This document shows positions 34,578-47,844 of a stretch of DNA of 64,000 nt, one piece after another. Each line of letters opens with the position of its first letter. Position 1 is the stretch's first letter. The stretch spans positions 682,001 to 746,000 of the forward strand of contig JAZKJV010000085.1 of the NCBI GenBank assembly GCA_037367405.1. The letters are read 5' to 3'. The notes beneath the pieces are model-generated. The model did no database searches, was not told the DNA's origin, and saw only the letters and a program-made list of their open reading frames with translations. Source of the stretch: Ottelia alismoides (Eukaryota > Streptophyta > Magnoliopsida > Alismatales > Hydrocharitaceae). Position numbers and translations under genes: made by a program.

Positions 34578-36400
34578 CCTGACCTTCCAAGAGCAAGCCC
34601 GACCATTCTTCACGCCTCCAAATCACCGGAGACCCGAGATCGAGCTTGGGGAAGTTCGCCTCGCTGGCGTTCTTCGTTGTTATTCCCCTTGGCTTCTCTT
34701 CCGTTCGATCGGGCCGCGCCTCCAGTTATGATCTCTGCCGTTGGATCGCATCGCGCCACCACCTTCGATCTCCTCGCCTGATCTGATCCCAACCGAACGT
34801 CGTCGAACCATCATCGGTCGTCCCTAAGCTGCCACGTTGATAAGTGACGACGCCAGCACCGTTCGATTTCGCTGCCGTGGGTATTTTGCACTCTACACCC
34901 CGACCCTTTTGTATATTTTTTTAGTCCATAAACTTTCAGGCGTAGTTTAAATATTTCAGTAATATTTGCACTTAAGCCCCCGTACTTTCATTATTTGCAT
35001 CTAGGTCCAGTCCACGTCACCTCGCGTGACCCGTGCACGTGGGGTGGTGGACATTTTGCAAGGACCCCCCTGAGGTTTTTTGATTTCATTTCAGCCCATG
35101 AATTTTGCATTTACGTTGTAATATTTTGGTAGAATTGCATATGAGCCCCTGGAACTGTGTAATATTGCACAAATATCCCCGCTAGGTCACGTGCCTAGTG
35201 TGCGTGAGTTTGGACATTTTGCAGCAAACCCCCTCCGGGTTTGGGTATTTATTTTTAGTCCAGAAAATTGTGTTTAACGTTATATGTTTTGGGAAAATTG
35301 CAAGTAGGCCCTTGGACTTCTGTGTATTTACATCTATGCCCTTGTTAGTGTTGTGTTTTTGCTTGGATGTTTGCATTTATTTCATGCATCATTTTAACTC
35401 AAAAAATTATCAAAAAAATATCATAGGCTCCTATTGCGTTGTATTTTAACGTCATATTTTTAGTTTGCATTTTTATTGCATGTTCATATTTATTAAAAAT
35501 AAAAAAAACAAGCCTTTTTGTCACTTTTGCATTAGAAAATACATAAAAATTATACAAAACCATTGAAAAATTCCAAAAACAAAAAATATTTTGTGTTTTT
35601 GCATATCTTTTAGCCCCAGACCAAAAATCACTAAAAATTACAAAAGAAAACTCCTAAAAATTATAAAACCCCAAAAAACTTCCTAAAAATCTTAAACAAA
35701 AATTCCAAAAATACAATTTCAATTTCCGAATTTTCCTTATTATGTTATATTTATTTTAAAATAATTTAAGGAAATTTGGACACTATTTAATATTTTTCAT
35801 CCTCGTTTTAATTTCGGCCAGCCATTTATTTCATTGTTTCTAGTATTTTTACCTTTAAAAATACCAAAAAAATTAGGAAAAATATAGAAAATTCACAAAA
35901 ACATTGGAAAAATATAAAATTCACAAAAATACTTTATTTTCTGTATTTTTACTATTTTCCCCATTTTGATTCCTCTCTTATCTCTCTTTATTATATATTC
36001 TATATAGTTTTATATGTTCGTTAAAAGAAAAAGAAAAGACAAAAATATAAAATATAAAAAGAAAATATAAAGTCAGTAAAAGGAAATCAAAATACAAAAA
36101 TACAAAATCAAAAAAATTAAATAAAAAATATATAAAATTAAAAAACCCACCAAAGCATAGTACTTACAGGCATTTAATCACTTTCATATTTTGAGCATTA
36201 TTGCCTTATTCTCCATGTTTGCTCTTTGTGTTCGACACTCTACATACTTGCACTATACACATATTTTGTAGAGTTATAATAAAATTTAACTCCAGACTTT
36301 GATTTCCGTTGTTTGATATTATTCGTGGATTAATAGTTGATTTAATCGGGATTCGCCGAGGGTCGCCACAGCGACTTTGTCTCCGCCTTGTGTGAGACAT

Positions 36401-36723
36401 TTAGACCCTCGTATCTCGCGGGTAATCAACCATTCATAAATACATAGACGGTTGAGTCAATGTTTATGGAGTATACTTTGGGAGGGGATAGATCTAAGAT
36501 GACTTCTGAGCTGAACCTTTACAATAACTTGTATAACTTGGAGGATGCTAATTTTCAAGTCCTAATTCTCACGGGAGAAAAAATTACGCAATACTACCAA
36601 TCGAAAGTTCGGGTTGGACTCCATTTTCACTTTATGTTCATGATCGTGGTGTGGAACCCAGTCTCGTTTCACCACTTCATGCTTTAGTTACTTAGGTACG
36701 AGCAAGGTTTAAGTATAGGGGGT
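36401..36723 (+). mobile_element. LTR-retrotransposon internal 3' remnant with polypurine tract
   Basis: The segment ends GCAAGGTTTAAGTATAGGGG, followed directly by the LTR start at 36724. This matches the polypurine tract of Athila/Tat-type Ty3-gypsy elements (typically AAGTGTGGGGG). The 300 bp before it contain no intact reading frame. Confidence 0.6.
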
Positions 36724-39700
36724 TGATGAATCTGTGATTCATCACTCTAGTTAGCTGAAAATAGAGTTTCGTCATGGGTAATTAGGTCCATTCATGTGGT
36801 TGTAACTCATAATGAATACTCATGCTCTTAAAATAATTTGCATAATTAACATTTCATATTCATTTGTTAATATTTACCTAACTTCAATCATTTCAAATTA
36901 TTTCACACTAAGTCCAATTAACATGAAACTAATTTTATTGTGTATATATCACTAGCACTAATTAATGAAAAACCTTATAAAATACTAGCTTGTATATATT
37001 TGAAATAAACCCAAACCCTAATTTTGGGACAAGAAGTGGTAAAAGCTTATATCTTTCACATACAATGTCAAATTTCACTCTACTCACTTTTTGAATCAAT
37101 ATACACTCAATTATGTACAAAATTAATACAAAATTCAAACAAATTGGAGTTCATTTGTGAACTTTTGATTTGGGGTCAAATTGTGTACTATACATATTCA
37201 CTGATTTTTAAACTTATTATTTCATGTCCATTTTTAATTCTTGTGATTTATTTCTTTTCATTCCTTTATTCATCTCATTTTATAACTAATTACATAAAAT
37301 AAAAAATCTAAAAATATTAGAAAAGCTGTAAAAAAGGAAGATCCTGACTTGAGCACATTGACTTATTCATCTGCAAATAATTCACAACACTAATTTAGTT
37401 TGACCTTTTCTTTACTCAAAAAAAATGAAAAATTTGTATTTGTGTCCATTACATTATTCTACATCATGTTTTATTTTTGCATGCATTTACTGTCCACAGA
37501 AAACCAAATAAAAAATACAAAACTAAAAAATTGTCATTTTATAAACATAAAATATAATCTATAAATTCATATCTTGCACATATGATTCCTTTTTAATCCT
37601 TCATGAACATTGTAGAATGCATTTAGACAAATATTTTTCATTTTGGGCATTTTTACATTTGAGATCATTTGCTATTTTAATTTATTTTTCATTTATTTTG
37701 TGCATTGGTCAACAAGTCAACATGCCACGTATCAGTCTCCCATTAATCCACATCAACTCACAATTAAACTTGTCCCTTACTTATGTAAATCCCTTTTGTC
37801 CCCTAGCACCTCTAATATGGGCCATTGGGTCAATCACAATCCAATATCCATCCTCTCACATGCCTCTTCTCAGCACCCTCACATGCTTCGCACGTGACCT
37901 CCTCCCAACCGCTGGATCTCACAAGGTCCAACAACTCCCCCTTCTCCTATTACCTCTGACAAACACCGCCCTCACTCTTCCTCGGCTGCCTTATCTCCTT
38001 CCAATGGCCACTCCCAATTTCTTATCCCCTGCAGGTCATAACCACCCAAACCTTATCTCCTCCAACCACCATCTCATGCAACCAAATCCTATACCCAACT
38101 CTATCCCATATCTAGAACTATTAACCGATGCCCAATGACTGAAGACACAATGATCCCTATCCCCTTCTTGATTCCCAATCGAATTGAAACCGACCACCTT
38201 ACCCTCAACGATCAGACCCCAATAATCGAACCTTACCACCTTTATCATCTCTCCTCTTCATTAAAAATACCCCCATCCCTCTCCGATTGTTTTTTATTCG
38301 ATGGCTCATCATCCACCCCTAAACGAGAGAATAGATAGCGAGATTGGACAAAAATCATGAGGACGTCACAATTTCTACTACTGTGCGAGGACCTCTGACC
38401 ACGAGGAACTTGTGCCCGTGCTGCTTCTCCGAAGATCAAGCATCAAAGCTTTAAAGGTCTCTGCCACATTTTGTAAGTAACAATCGACGTTGAGGACCAT
38501 CACCTCCTCTAATTACGAAAATTTGTGGTCGAAGATCCGCTCCCTTCCCTTACATGACCCGAGGAACACCTCAGTCCACCATATTTTCTTCTCTATGTTT
38601 TCACATCCAAGACAAGGCTCCAATCTCGAGCATCACTCCCTTATTGTAGTAATACACCTAGAGTCGAAGCTTTTCGATCACCCTCAATGGAGAACCATCA
38701 GTGGAATGAATACACCTTGGTAGTGTGTCGACCAATCGAAGAAGGAGGAAGAAAACTCCGTAGTGCTATAGTTGACACTCAATCAAGCATCAAGCCTCGA
38801 CCTAAACCGTTGGAGATACGACCCTTTACCTTCTTCTGATCCTATTACATAAGGGGACATTGACAAAAGACACACGACATGAGAATAACCACTAATCGAG
38901 ACCCCCAGAGCGCCATCTGAACCGCTAAGCCAGGCACGCGACCCGGTACTTCTACGATCACACCCGTGATACTTCCTAGAAGTTGCGTAGAAGTCCATCA
39001 CGTGAAGCACGTGCTCGTGGTAAAATTATATATCATCCCCCTCACTTAATAGAATTGACGCATGTATCTTGTCGAGGGGTAAACTGTAGAGGATCTCCCG
39101 TTAGCTTTCAAAAATTATGAAAGAACCCCTAAAATGTGAATTTTGATATTTATTTATTTAATTATTTTTATTACATTTACACACATGGACTTTATTTATT
39201 TGTATATAGAGCATTTATTATCCAAAATTTGCGTTATTGATGCCATTTTAAAATGGATTCATTCTCTATCATATAGGGCACTTAATTATTGATTTTGAGA
39301 CATTGTGCAAATCAATTAATCAAGGAAGTTATTCAGCCATTCTTTGATCAATTTATTCTCTATTAGTAATTTCTTGCTCAAAAAGTTTGAAAACGGAGAA
39401 TTGATTTGGGATTTAATTTAAAATTATCGATCAAATATTTCTGAAATTATTTAAGGTGGGCTCTTGGATTAAAATTGAGAAGATAATTATTGGCCTGCTT
39501 GTTCCATTGCACCATCTATCTTTGCATTTTTCATGTCATATCATTTAAAAAATCATAAAAATATACATTGATTTATTCCATCACATTGTATTGCATTATT
39601 TTACTGCATAAAAAATTACAAAAATTAATGCATTGTATTACTTTCAATTAATTGGATATTTTATTTTAAAAATCCATAAGAAATTGTAAAATTAAAAATA

Positions 39701-39915
39701 ATCAAGAAATTCATTTCTTTGAAACCTAACTCTTAAATTGTTTTGAAAATCAATTCTAGATCCTTACATTAACTCATTGAGTTCGACCTTGGGACTTGCC
39801 CTAGTAAAACAAATAATGCTACCTCATTGAAATTAATTTCATATTATTTTTTAGTGTGATTTTTGCTGATAAAATTCTACCTGAATACATCATAATTCTC
39901 ACTGACTAAGAAGGG
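36724..39915 (+). mobile_element. Long LTR, family C (second subfamily), downstream of the PPT
   Basis: It opens TGATGAATCTGTGATTCATCA's perfect hairpin (TGATGAATC/GATTCATCA). Early text (GTGTATATATCACTA, about 36941) and late text (TTCGACCTTGGGACTTGCCC, 39782) are shared with the copy at 40705. A GC-rich promoter part lies at about 37710-38960. The end is approximate. Direct contact with a PPT makes this a 3' LTR whose 5' partner is not identifiable. Confidence 0.65.
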
Positions 39916-39929
39916 TAGAGATTTAGTAT

Positions 39930-40704
39930 GATGCACACGAATAGAGATTCGGAGGTGTTGGATGAGTTAAGTTAAAGAGTTGAGTAAACGAGGTTGAGAT
40001 AACTAAGACCTATGTCACGTGTAGGCACACATCCTATGGATGGAGACATATATATTATTATATGTGTAAGTATGTATATTAGGCAGACCATTGAGTTGAT
40101 GACCTAATCAAGATCTATACAATGGCGAGCCGGCATGCATACAAGGGCATAGAAGTAATACGATCTCTCAAAGTGATCATACAAGTTCGCTACTAAACCG
40201 GAAGATATGAGCTCGCTCATGAGGTATTGTGATAAACCAAATTCCTATGTTGGTCATCTTATTTTGGAAACAAGACATGATTTGAAGGTATGATATATGC
40301 TTTTGAAAAGCATATGATCAATACCAACTTCCAATGACCGAATGAGAAATTTAATGATAAAACCCTGAAGACAACAATTCAAATATGATTAGAACTTCAG
40401 GTTGAAACGTACTTTTCTAGTATGCATGGCGCACAAGTAGTTTGAATACTCAAGGGTGATGTGATCTTAATCGATTATATTACCATGACATTTCCATTCC
40501 CAGTGAGTGATGAAACATGTTTGGATTTTAGTGACTCCACTAAATAGACTAATTATCCAATCATAGTCCAAATGTTGGGCATTAAATTGAATATAAATTG
40601 CTAGCAATGAGAAGATTGGACATTTTGTCTGACTAGATCATACATCTCTGAGAGATCTTCTAGATCTGGATACGAGATTATATCTCATTATCAAAGTCAC
40701 TATA
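39930..40704 (+). mobile_element. Truncated plus-strand fragment of the Copia-like LTR seen at 20622-23294
   Basis: The text GGCAGACCATTGAGTTGATG, ACCGGAAGATATGAGCTCGC, GATAAAACCCTGAAG and TTTTAGTGACTCC matches the minus strand of 22330-23000 in the same order, with moderate divergence. Both ends of the LTR are missing. The right edge is cut by the LTR starting at 40705. Confidence 0.75.
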
Positions 40705-43527
40705 TGATGAATCTCGAATTCATCACTCTAAATCTCATTTTTTAAGCTCAAATCCCTTAAAATCAACAACATTCCTGCATTTATTCTGCATGATTGGCAT
40801 TCATGCATGTTTTCATAAGAATTACATTTTAGCACTAATTTCTGCACAAAATAAGAAGCCAAAAATCCCAGCCAAAATTGACCTGTAAATAGCCTAACTT
40901 CCCCGATTTTTGACTCATTCATGCTATATAAGACAAAACCACCTCCACTGTGTATATATCACTAACAAGAGTAAAGGAAAACTACAAAAAAATAACTAAC
41001 CCAAATAAGTGGACCAAAAACCCAAACCCTAGTTTCAGGATTTCCGGAATAAAAAACCTCATATTTTTCTCATCCAGTGTCCGTTTTAATCCTACTCACT
41101 TTTGAAGTAGTGTACATTCAATTACCTTCAAAACAAGACCAAGTTCAAATGAATCGGAGCTCATAAGTCAAAGTTGGGTTTTGGGCCTCTTTTGTATATT
41201 GTATATTTTAGCAGTTTTTGACCTAATATTTTATGTACATATTTTATTAATTAATAAACATAAAAAAATTAGATTAATGTGTAATTATTTATCTCTTATT
41301 TATCATATTTTTCTGGATTTTTATCTGATCTAAAATGATATAAAAATTACAAATCCCCAAAATCAAGGTGTTCTATGTACATGGGATACCCCAAAAATAT
41401 CACTTTGTGCAAATGATTGATTTTGATTTTGATGTCTTCATGAAAGTTATAGATCCCATCAAGACGAGCAATTTTTGTGAAGAAACTGTTTTGATCCGAG
41501 GTCATTTACTATTTTTTATCGATTTTACAAAGGTTTTATTTTTGGAATTTTCTGGTGCTGACACATGGCAGCACCTGGTGCCGCCACGTGTCAGCTATCT
41601 CCTGCCTTTTTAAAATCATTTTTATAAAAAAATATAAAAATATAAAAATATAAAAAAAATAAAGATCGGACGGCCCGTGTGCGTCTTCCTCCTCCCACTG
41701 CCTTTCCCAAATTGGGAAGCGTCGCCCCTCCGCCGCGGATCCCCCTTCCTCCGTGAATCTCTCCGATCGAATCTCCCTCCTTCGTCCAGCGATTCCCCAC
41801 GATCTCGCACCGCCTCTCCGATCTCCCCAAATCAATCAAACCCCCAACACCCAAATCCCCGATTATTGCCATCTCCGGTGATGCATCTCAATCCTATTTA
41901 AACCATAGCCGCCCTCCGCTCCTCTCATCCGCCGATAAGTTGCAAGTTGGAGGAGCGACGGTGACAGCGCCGCTTCCCGCCTTTTCTCGACGAGATCCAA
42001 GGCTTGTTCTACGCCTTGCCGCAGACGCTCTGCCAACCTGCTACGCTCTGGCTAATGGCCGTCGAGCCAACGACTATCCTACTCCGCCTCGACTCATCTC
42101 CGACAACGCAACGACGACAACGCCACCGTCCACGACAACCACTGACTTCGCATCAACAGTCATCATCGAGCCCACAACCTCTTCATCGCCTCCGCTTCCT
42201 TCGCCTCGACCATCCCGCTCCAGGAGGACCATAGGAGCACCACCAACGAAATCTTCATCAACGCCAGCCCCCCTTCGCCTTGGCCGGCCTGCCTCGACCG
42301 TCAACCATCCACGCCACCGCCGGGCTCGGAGCCCAAGGCCCCAGCAGGTGTGAGGCACGTGCGTGGGGAACATCAGCCTCCATCAGCATCCAGAGGTCAC
42401 GTGCAGTGCACGTGCCTCTGGGTAAATTGCAAAGCCACCCTTGGAGGCCTCCCTAATTGCAGATCAACCCCCGCCTCCACCCTTTAGAAATTTTGCAAAG
42501 GCACTCTTCACTTTTTTGATAATTTCAAATTGGCCCCCCTTGCACTTTCTTTATTTATTTATATTTATTTTATTTCACTTGTACCCATGTGTTCCCTTAT
42601 AATTTTGGACCTCTTCTCTACATTATTTTATTAATCAAAACTAGCAATTTGTTTGTCAATTAATTCTCTACATTTCGACATATTGTGGGTATTTTTGGGA
42701 TCAGTGGTTAATTAATAATTAATTATTTTGTAGACATTTTTTTCTAGAATATCAAGCATAGCACTTTTTGCCCAATTTGTGTTCTTAAATTTACCATTGA
42801 TTAACCGTTGCTCTAAAAATCTCCGAAAAATCACATATTATAGAGTTAATTGTGCTTGACAGTGTGCCAAAAAAGAATTGCATCTCCATGCATAATTTGC
42901 CCTGTAAAAATCATTTTACATATTTCAGTGTTTAATTTTTAATAGGTATTAGATCTCATATTTTTGAGGTTTAGGAATTTTCTGAGATCAATCACCTAGG
43001 GATCGATCTCATGTAATTTTGATCCTTGAAAATAATTAGGTTTAATATTTATTATAATTAAATATTGAAATTCATTCTATGTGCATTTAAAAAATCATAA
43101 AAACTTCATATTACATCCAAAAATTCCAAAAAAATTACAGTGCATCCATTTCATCATATTTTTCCTCGTGGCCAAGTTCATATTTTTCGGACATCGTTTG
43201 ATTGACTTTTATATTTTAGTCCCTAAAATAGGCCAAAATTGCATTTTGCATCCTTTATCGCATTAAAAATTACAAAAAAAGACCGCATTGAAAATCATGA
43301 ACGAACTTTGATAGACATAACTCTAGGTTGTTTCTTTGCCTCCTTGTGTTCGACCTTGGGATTTGCCCAAGTAAAATAAAAATAAAACCACTTGATTAAA
43401 AATTGATTAAATTTTGAGTGGTTATTTTCTTTACCGATTCCGATTTCCCCCTACAACGCACGACAAATCATCTTTTAACACGAATGATAAAAACATCATT
43501 TTAAATGCTGCATTTTTGGATTCGTCA
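40705..43527 (+). mobile_element. Complete 5' LTR, family C (second subfamily)
   Basis: It runs from TGATGAAT...ATTCATCA to a terminal CA at 43526-43527, 2823 bp, and is followed within three bases by a primer-binding site. A TATA-like word at about 40924 (CTATATAAG) and a long GC-rich region at 41660-42480 suggest promoter and transcribed leader. A hairpin with arms GCTGACAC and GTGTCAGC lies at 41558-41596. No gag-pol follows. Confidence 0.7.
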
Positions 43528-43529
43528 GA

Positions 43530-43547
43530 TGGTGTCGTTGCCGGGGA
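43530..43547 (+). promoter_or_regulatory. Primer-binding site (tRNA-Asp type)
   Basis: TGGTGTCGTTGCCGGGGA differs from the Athila-type site TGGCGCCGTTGCCGGGGA only by two C-to-T changes, the signature of methylcytosine decay. It lies two bases after the LTR's terminal CA. Confidence 0.7.
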
Positions 43548-44759
43548 GGCAAATGGCTTAGATTTTTGTTTTGAAATTTTTCGTTCGATTTTCCGTATTC
43601 GGGTAGTTGATGAATCCACATTTCATCATCTTTATTCTATCATTTTGGCACCAAAAACCCTAGCAAATGCTTGAAAATAGCATTAAAATCATCATCTTAT
43701 CATTCATGCATATGCATCTATTTAGTGTATAAAATACTGTAATTAAGGCCAAAATTATAGAATAAATAAAGAAAAGAAAAAGAATAAAATCTTGTAAGTA
43801 TTTTATGACCCAAAACCCCCGAGACCTAGGCATCTTGATGAATAGGTCGACAAGGAATAAAGTAGGGGGAGATAAGGGCCAAAGTACAGATAAAATACCT
43901 ATACCTTGTATTCATTCTTTATTCATTTCGAGACCTATTTTTGGTTTCACTTTATGTACATCAAATAAAGAAACTTTGTACGTGAAAATTGTAGATAATT
44001 TTATAAAGAAAAATACAAAATTGATTTCACAAAAAAATAATGTACAGATAAAAAGTTATGGTCTGAATAAGAATCCAAAATCCCAACTTCCCAGACCCGT
44101 ATCTCACAACTGACAATTCCAAATGCAGTGTACTCACCTTTAATTGTATATAGAATAAAATAATCTATTTAATGGTTGTGGTTTCGCATTTGGCGGAGGT
44201 ATGATTTGAAAGTTGAGTTTTGGACCCCTATTGTATACCTGTAATGAATAAAATATTCAATTTATTCTTTATTCATTATTTATTCATTTTTATATTTCTA
44301 TAATTTTGTAAAAATTACTTATAATAATCGTGAATATTAAAATCAGAATAAAAATGTAAAATTCAAAATAAAAATACTTATATACACAAGACATAGATAC
44401 AATACCTATGTACATACCTATACATACCTGTTTATAATTTATTAATTATACAAAATATATCAGAAAAATAAAATAAAAATATATATGTGTATATAAAAAT
44501 ATTTTATGATTTTAGAAAATAATAAACAAAAATAAATAAATCAAGAATACAAAAATAAAAATAAAATACTCAAATATGTAGATAATATACCTATATAGGG
44601 GTATAAAAGTAACTTGTAAAAATATACTTCAGAAAATAAATTAAAAATCATAATAAATTACTACATAAAATTTCAAACATTTTTTATTCTTTACTCAAAA
44701 ATTAACTCAGCCTTTTTCTATTTTTAAACGAATTAATAAAACATTTTTTTATTCTTTTT

Positions 44760-44814
44760 CCTGGTTGGTCCACGTGGACCAACCAGGTGCGGTCTAGAGT
44801 TGACCTCGGTCAAC
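44760..44814. promoter_or_regulatory. Palindromic G-box and inverted W-box pair in the LTR promoter
   Basis: Positions 44760-44787 are a perfect 28-bp palindrome whose centre is the G-box CACGTG. Positions 44799-44814, GTTGACCTCGGTCAAC, are inverted W-box cores. The equivalent sites at 33822-33876 keep the same order and spacing. Confidence 0.75.
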
Positions 44815-44872
44815 TCCCTGACCAAGGCCTGCCACTTCTGACGCCCTGATTTTTCCCCATTTTCAAGAAATT

Positions 44873-45307
44873 TTGGCGCCCGATCCTTCCATTTTCTCGC
44901 CTCGAATCCTTCTTGGAACTTCTTCCCTGATCATCCCTCTCCCACGACGCATCTTCAGATCACGCAAAATCCTCATGATGCGCGTGTGGATCTCGCTTGA
45001 AGAAGACGCCACCATCTTCTACTTAAACAACCCGCCACCTTCGAGCCCAAGTTTGAACACCCTTCGGTCCACCCCTCGCGCCTCTTTCGTGCTCCAGAGC
45101 TACCTGGAGGTGACAGCTCCGTCGTGGGCTCTTCAGCCAAGGCTCCCGAGGTCGGAGGTGCTTCCACTACCTCCCGCAAAGTCGCCGGTCGAGGTACCCT
45201 TCTTCCCTCTGGCCCCGGCCATTGAGGGCTCGCTCCGCTCTTTTATTCAGTCCATTTTATTCCTGTTAACCTTAGCTTCGAAAACCCCAAAAAGATTTGA
45301 AGTTTAA
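44873..45307 (+). other. Open frame inside the LTR, relative of 33813-34577
   Basis: This is a 144-codon frame with no recognised domain. The part RSRKIL...SLEEDATIFY...PPSSPSLN aligns with the earlier copy. It sits in the transcribed-leader-like GC region. Function is not claimed. Confidence 0.3.
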
Positions 45308-46096
45308 TCGACCCAATCGCCAAATCAAGCACCTTGGCCGGAGCGCACCTCCGGTCGTGCATCTCCATCTCGATCCGAGCATCCCCGAGTGCATCCAAGG
45401 GTCCATGCAGTTTGCCCTGGACTCTTTGACCATTTCTGCAGGTCCAAGCAGCAGTGAAGACACATGGAGGCGAGTTTTGAAGCTCGCCGGAGCTAACGAA
45501 GCTCTCCAGCTCCACCAGCCTCCGGCGAGCACCACGGCCACCGCCGTGGCTTTTTGACGCCACCAGGAGACAGAGGAGGACCAGAGGAGGCTCCAGCCCA
45601 ATTTTGAACCCCAGAAGCCACCGGAGTCGCCCGGAGGAGCTCGAGGAACCTCGCCCAGTCGGAGCTCCGCCGCGTTCTTCCAGCCGCCTTCGCCACCGTC
45701 CGATCAAGGGTGGAGTCCCAGATTGAGCAGCTACCGTTGGATCTCCACCAGCTTCGACCGTTGATCATCGCGAGAGATCTGATCGCCGCCGCTCATCCGC
45801 GAAGCGTCATCAGCCGTTCATCAAGCGCCACGTGTCTAAGTGGCTCCTTCATCGCCGTTGGATCGCGCGTCGAGGGTATTTTGCATCTACACCCTCGCGC
45901 CTTTTGTATTTAGTATTTAGTATTTAAACATTCGTCTGTAGCGTAAAAACTTTGGGTTATTTGCACAAAGACCCCCGAACTTCCAATATTTGCATCCAGG
46001 TCCTTCGCCACGTCACCTCACGTGACCAGTACATGTGAGGGGTGGGCATTTTGCACTGGGACCCTCGGTCTTTGTTGTATTTTGTTTTAGTACCAT

Positions 46097-46261
46097 TACA
46101 TCAAAGGATTAAAGTTCAAGACTTAGTTCACTTTATTCCTGTGATGGTGAAAGGGGATAACTCAGGTAAAGGTTCAAACCGGAAGGTACCTTTACTGAAG
46201 CAGAGTGTGGAAACCTGAGATCCTTGGCTCTTTGTGTTTCAACAGTGAACTCGTGGGGGAT
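46097..46261 (+). mobile_element. 3' internal tail and polypurine tract of a Copia element
   Basis: The segment ends with the purine-rich AACTCGTGGGGGA just before TTGTTGGAAT, the standard arrangement of plant Copia PPT and 3' LTR. The pol coding region is missing. Confidence 0.6.
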
Positions 46262-46970
46262 TGTTGGAATTAAATGTATTGGGATAGTTTGATGCAATTT
46301 GATGGTCAATATCAAGTTGTATTAATGTATCTCAATTCCTGGAATTCAATGTTTCAACCCTGTGGGGTGCTGTTGAGTCCCACATCGTGGAGAGATAAAA
46401 CTGGCACTTGGTTTTTATGTGGGAAGTCCCGAGACTAGTCTGGAAACAGACTAGAGAGGACTTTAGATCACAACACATGCACGCGCGTACGCGGTGCCGG
46501 GCCGGGTCGGGCTCGGGCGTGGGCGCGGCGCGGCTGCGGCTATGGCTGCGGCTGCGGCTGCGGCTGCAGCGTGGCAAAGACCGGATCTGTTTTGTAACCA
46601 CGCGTTTGAATTCCAAGGGGTACGCCCCATTATCCTCTCACGAAGCGCAACCGCCCAGACGCCTTTAAGTATCTCTTGAGTGTGTGGGCGTAGGTTACGA
46701 ACATTCCATCCATTCTACTTGGCGCCTCTTCTTTCTCTCGAGGACGCCCTCTCCTCTCTCGATCTCGGGCTTCGTCTACGGAGGTGACTTTCGAGGACGC
46801 TCAAGCACGGTGCGCACCGTCGACGAGCGTGAGCCGTCGGACCCTAGGAGCGGCACGTCAAGGCCCTGTACGTCGGTAAAGTGGGGGGCGTTGTCTCTCT
46901 AAGGGGATCCTACGATAAGACACTTCAGTTGTGATTTCTAACTCTCTCTATTTTTATTGTCGCATTGTTT
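46262..46970 (+). mobile_element. Copia 3' LTR
   Basis: It starts TGTTGGAATTAAATG and carries GTTGAGTCCCACATCG, a word common in plant Copia LTRs. This is followed by promoter and leader-like GC-rich sequence. The 3' end, near TTTGTCA, is approximate. No 5' partner is seen. Confidence 0.65.
46529..46567. repeat. (GCGGCT)n hexamer repeat
   Basis: About six GCGGCT units with one interruption lie in the GC-rich part of the Copia LTR. Confidence 0.85.
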
Positions 46971-47844
46971 GTCATGATGTTTGTTTCCGGATTTTTCCCT
47001 TGCGTTAATATGCACATATTCTTTAAACGGATATTTTTCTTATCAACGTTAATTTGGTTGCATAGCTACATCGATCTGTCATGGAAATCTGTTCATAATC
47101 GGATTCTTGTATGTATGGTAATGACGGTGTTATCAACACTAATATCTTCCAGATCTCTCAAATTTATCACAAGTATGAATGACGATCTTCAATTGTACAT
47201 GCATCCTTTATCTATCAAGTTACGAGTACCACCAAACAATTGTAAGTTTGATTTGTCTCAAATGTTATGTAATTCTCACTTAGATTTTGATTATAAATTT
47301 AATTTATAAATTTTATCTTTATGGATTTATATTTACATATTGAATGAAAAATAATAGTTTACTTACATATATTAAAAGATGTATATATATATATATTACT
47401 TTATTACTGATGAAAACGATATTGATTATTTCTAGAATACGAAAAATAGTTGTGTTCCATAGCAATGGGAGTATGAATTGTTTGTAATGTTTTATTGATC
47501 AATGGTATATTTTTATTGGGAAAATATCTTGAAACACATGAGTTGCTTTGAATAGGACCAAAATGCAACTACTATAAACTCCCTATTATTAATACAATCA
47601 ATGAGTTTAGGATATATAATGCGATTAAACCACGAATACCAAACGTGTGGATGCTTCGCATGCAGACGATGAACTAAAGTGCAAGTAAAAACTCACAAAG
47701 GGTGCACCCGTGATTATCTAAGTATTCATTTGAGACACATGGGTTTAGGATCTATTTGTAATAAACAAAATAAAGAAGGTGGAAAGTGAAAAGTCACCAA
47801 ATAGTTTGTGTAGAAAACATGAGGAGGGGCGGCATGCAGCCTTA
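46971..47844. other. Stretch without assigned genes
   Basis: It is AT-rich. One open frame of 114 codons at 46965-47309 is unrecognised and probably chance. A short TA-repeat lies at about 47380-47395. Confidence 0.4.

Larger units (their letters stand above)
32656..36400 (+). mobile_element. Long LTR, family C, plus orientation
   Basis: It opens TGATGAATCCACATTTCATCA's hairpin type (TGATGAA...TTCATCA). It carries the shared block GACCTAGGCATCTTGATGAA at about 32869, a long AT-rich part, a promoter-like GC island from 33822, and a stretch of AGG(T/C)CC...TTTGCA words (about 34960-35350). It ends near the block with GTGTTCGACACTC (36229). It aligns with 43608-46096 for about 2.4 kb at roughly 80-85% by eye. 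The right boundary is approximate. Confidence 0.7.
43608..46096 (+). mobile_element. Long LTR, family C, truncated by a Copia insertion or deletion
   Basis: It opens TGATGAATCCACATTTCATC, identical to the start at 32656, and stays alignable with that copy up to about 46075. It then stops abruptly at Copia sequence. It includes the shared block at 43817-43875, the promoter palindromes at 44760-44814 and an AGGTCC...TTTGCA region (45950-46060). Confidence 0.7.

Noticed and set aside
41536..42373. Several overlapping open frames in the GC part of the LTR at 40705
   Set aside because: They are low-complexity, lie on both strands and are not conserved in the related LTR at 36724.
45243..45768. 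Minus-strand frames of about 90-154 codons
   Set aside because: They are antisense of the GC-rich LTR leader, with no family resemblance and no conservation seen.
32656..46096. One intact LTR retrotransposon bounded by the similar LTRs at 32656 and 43608
   Set aside because: The interval between them is filled by other LTR copies and a Copia fragment, there is no coding, and the two LTRs differ by roughly 15-20%. Independent or nested insertions fit better.
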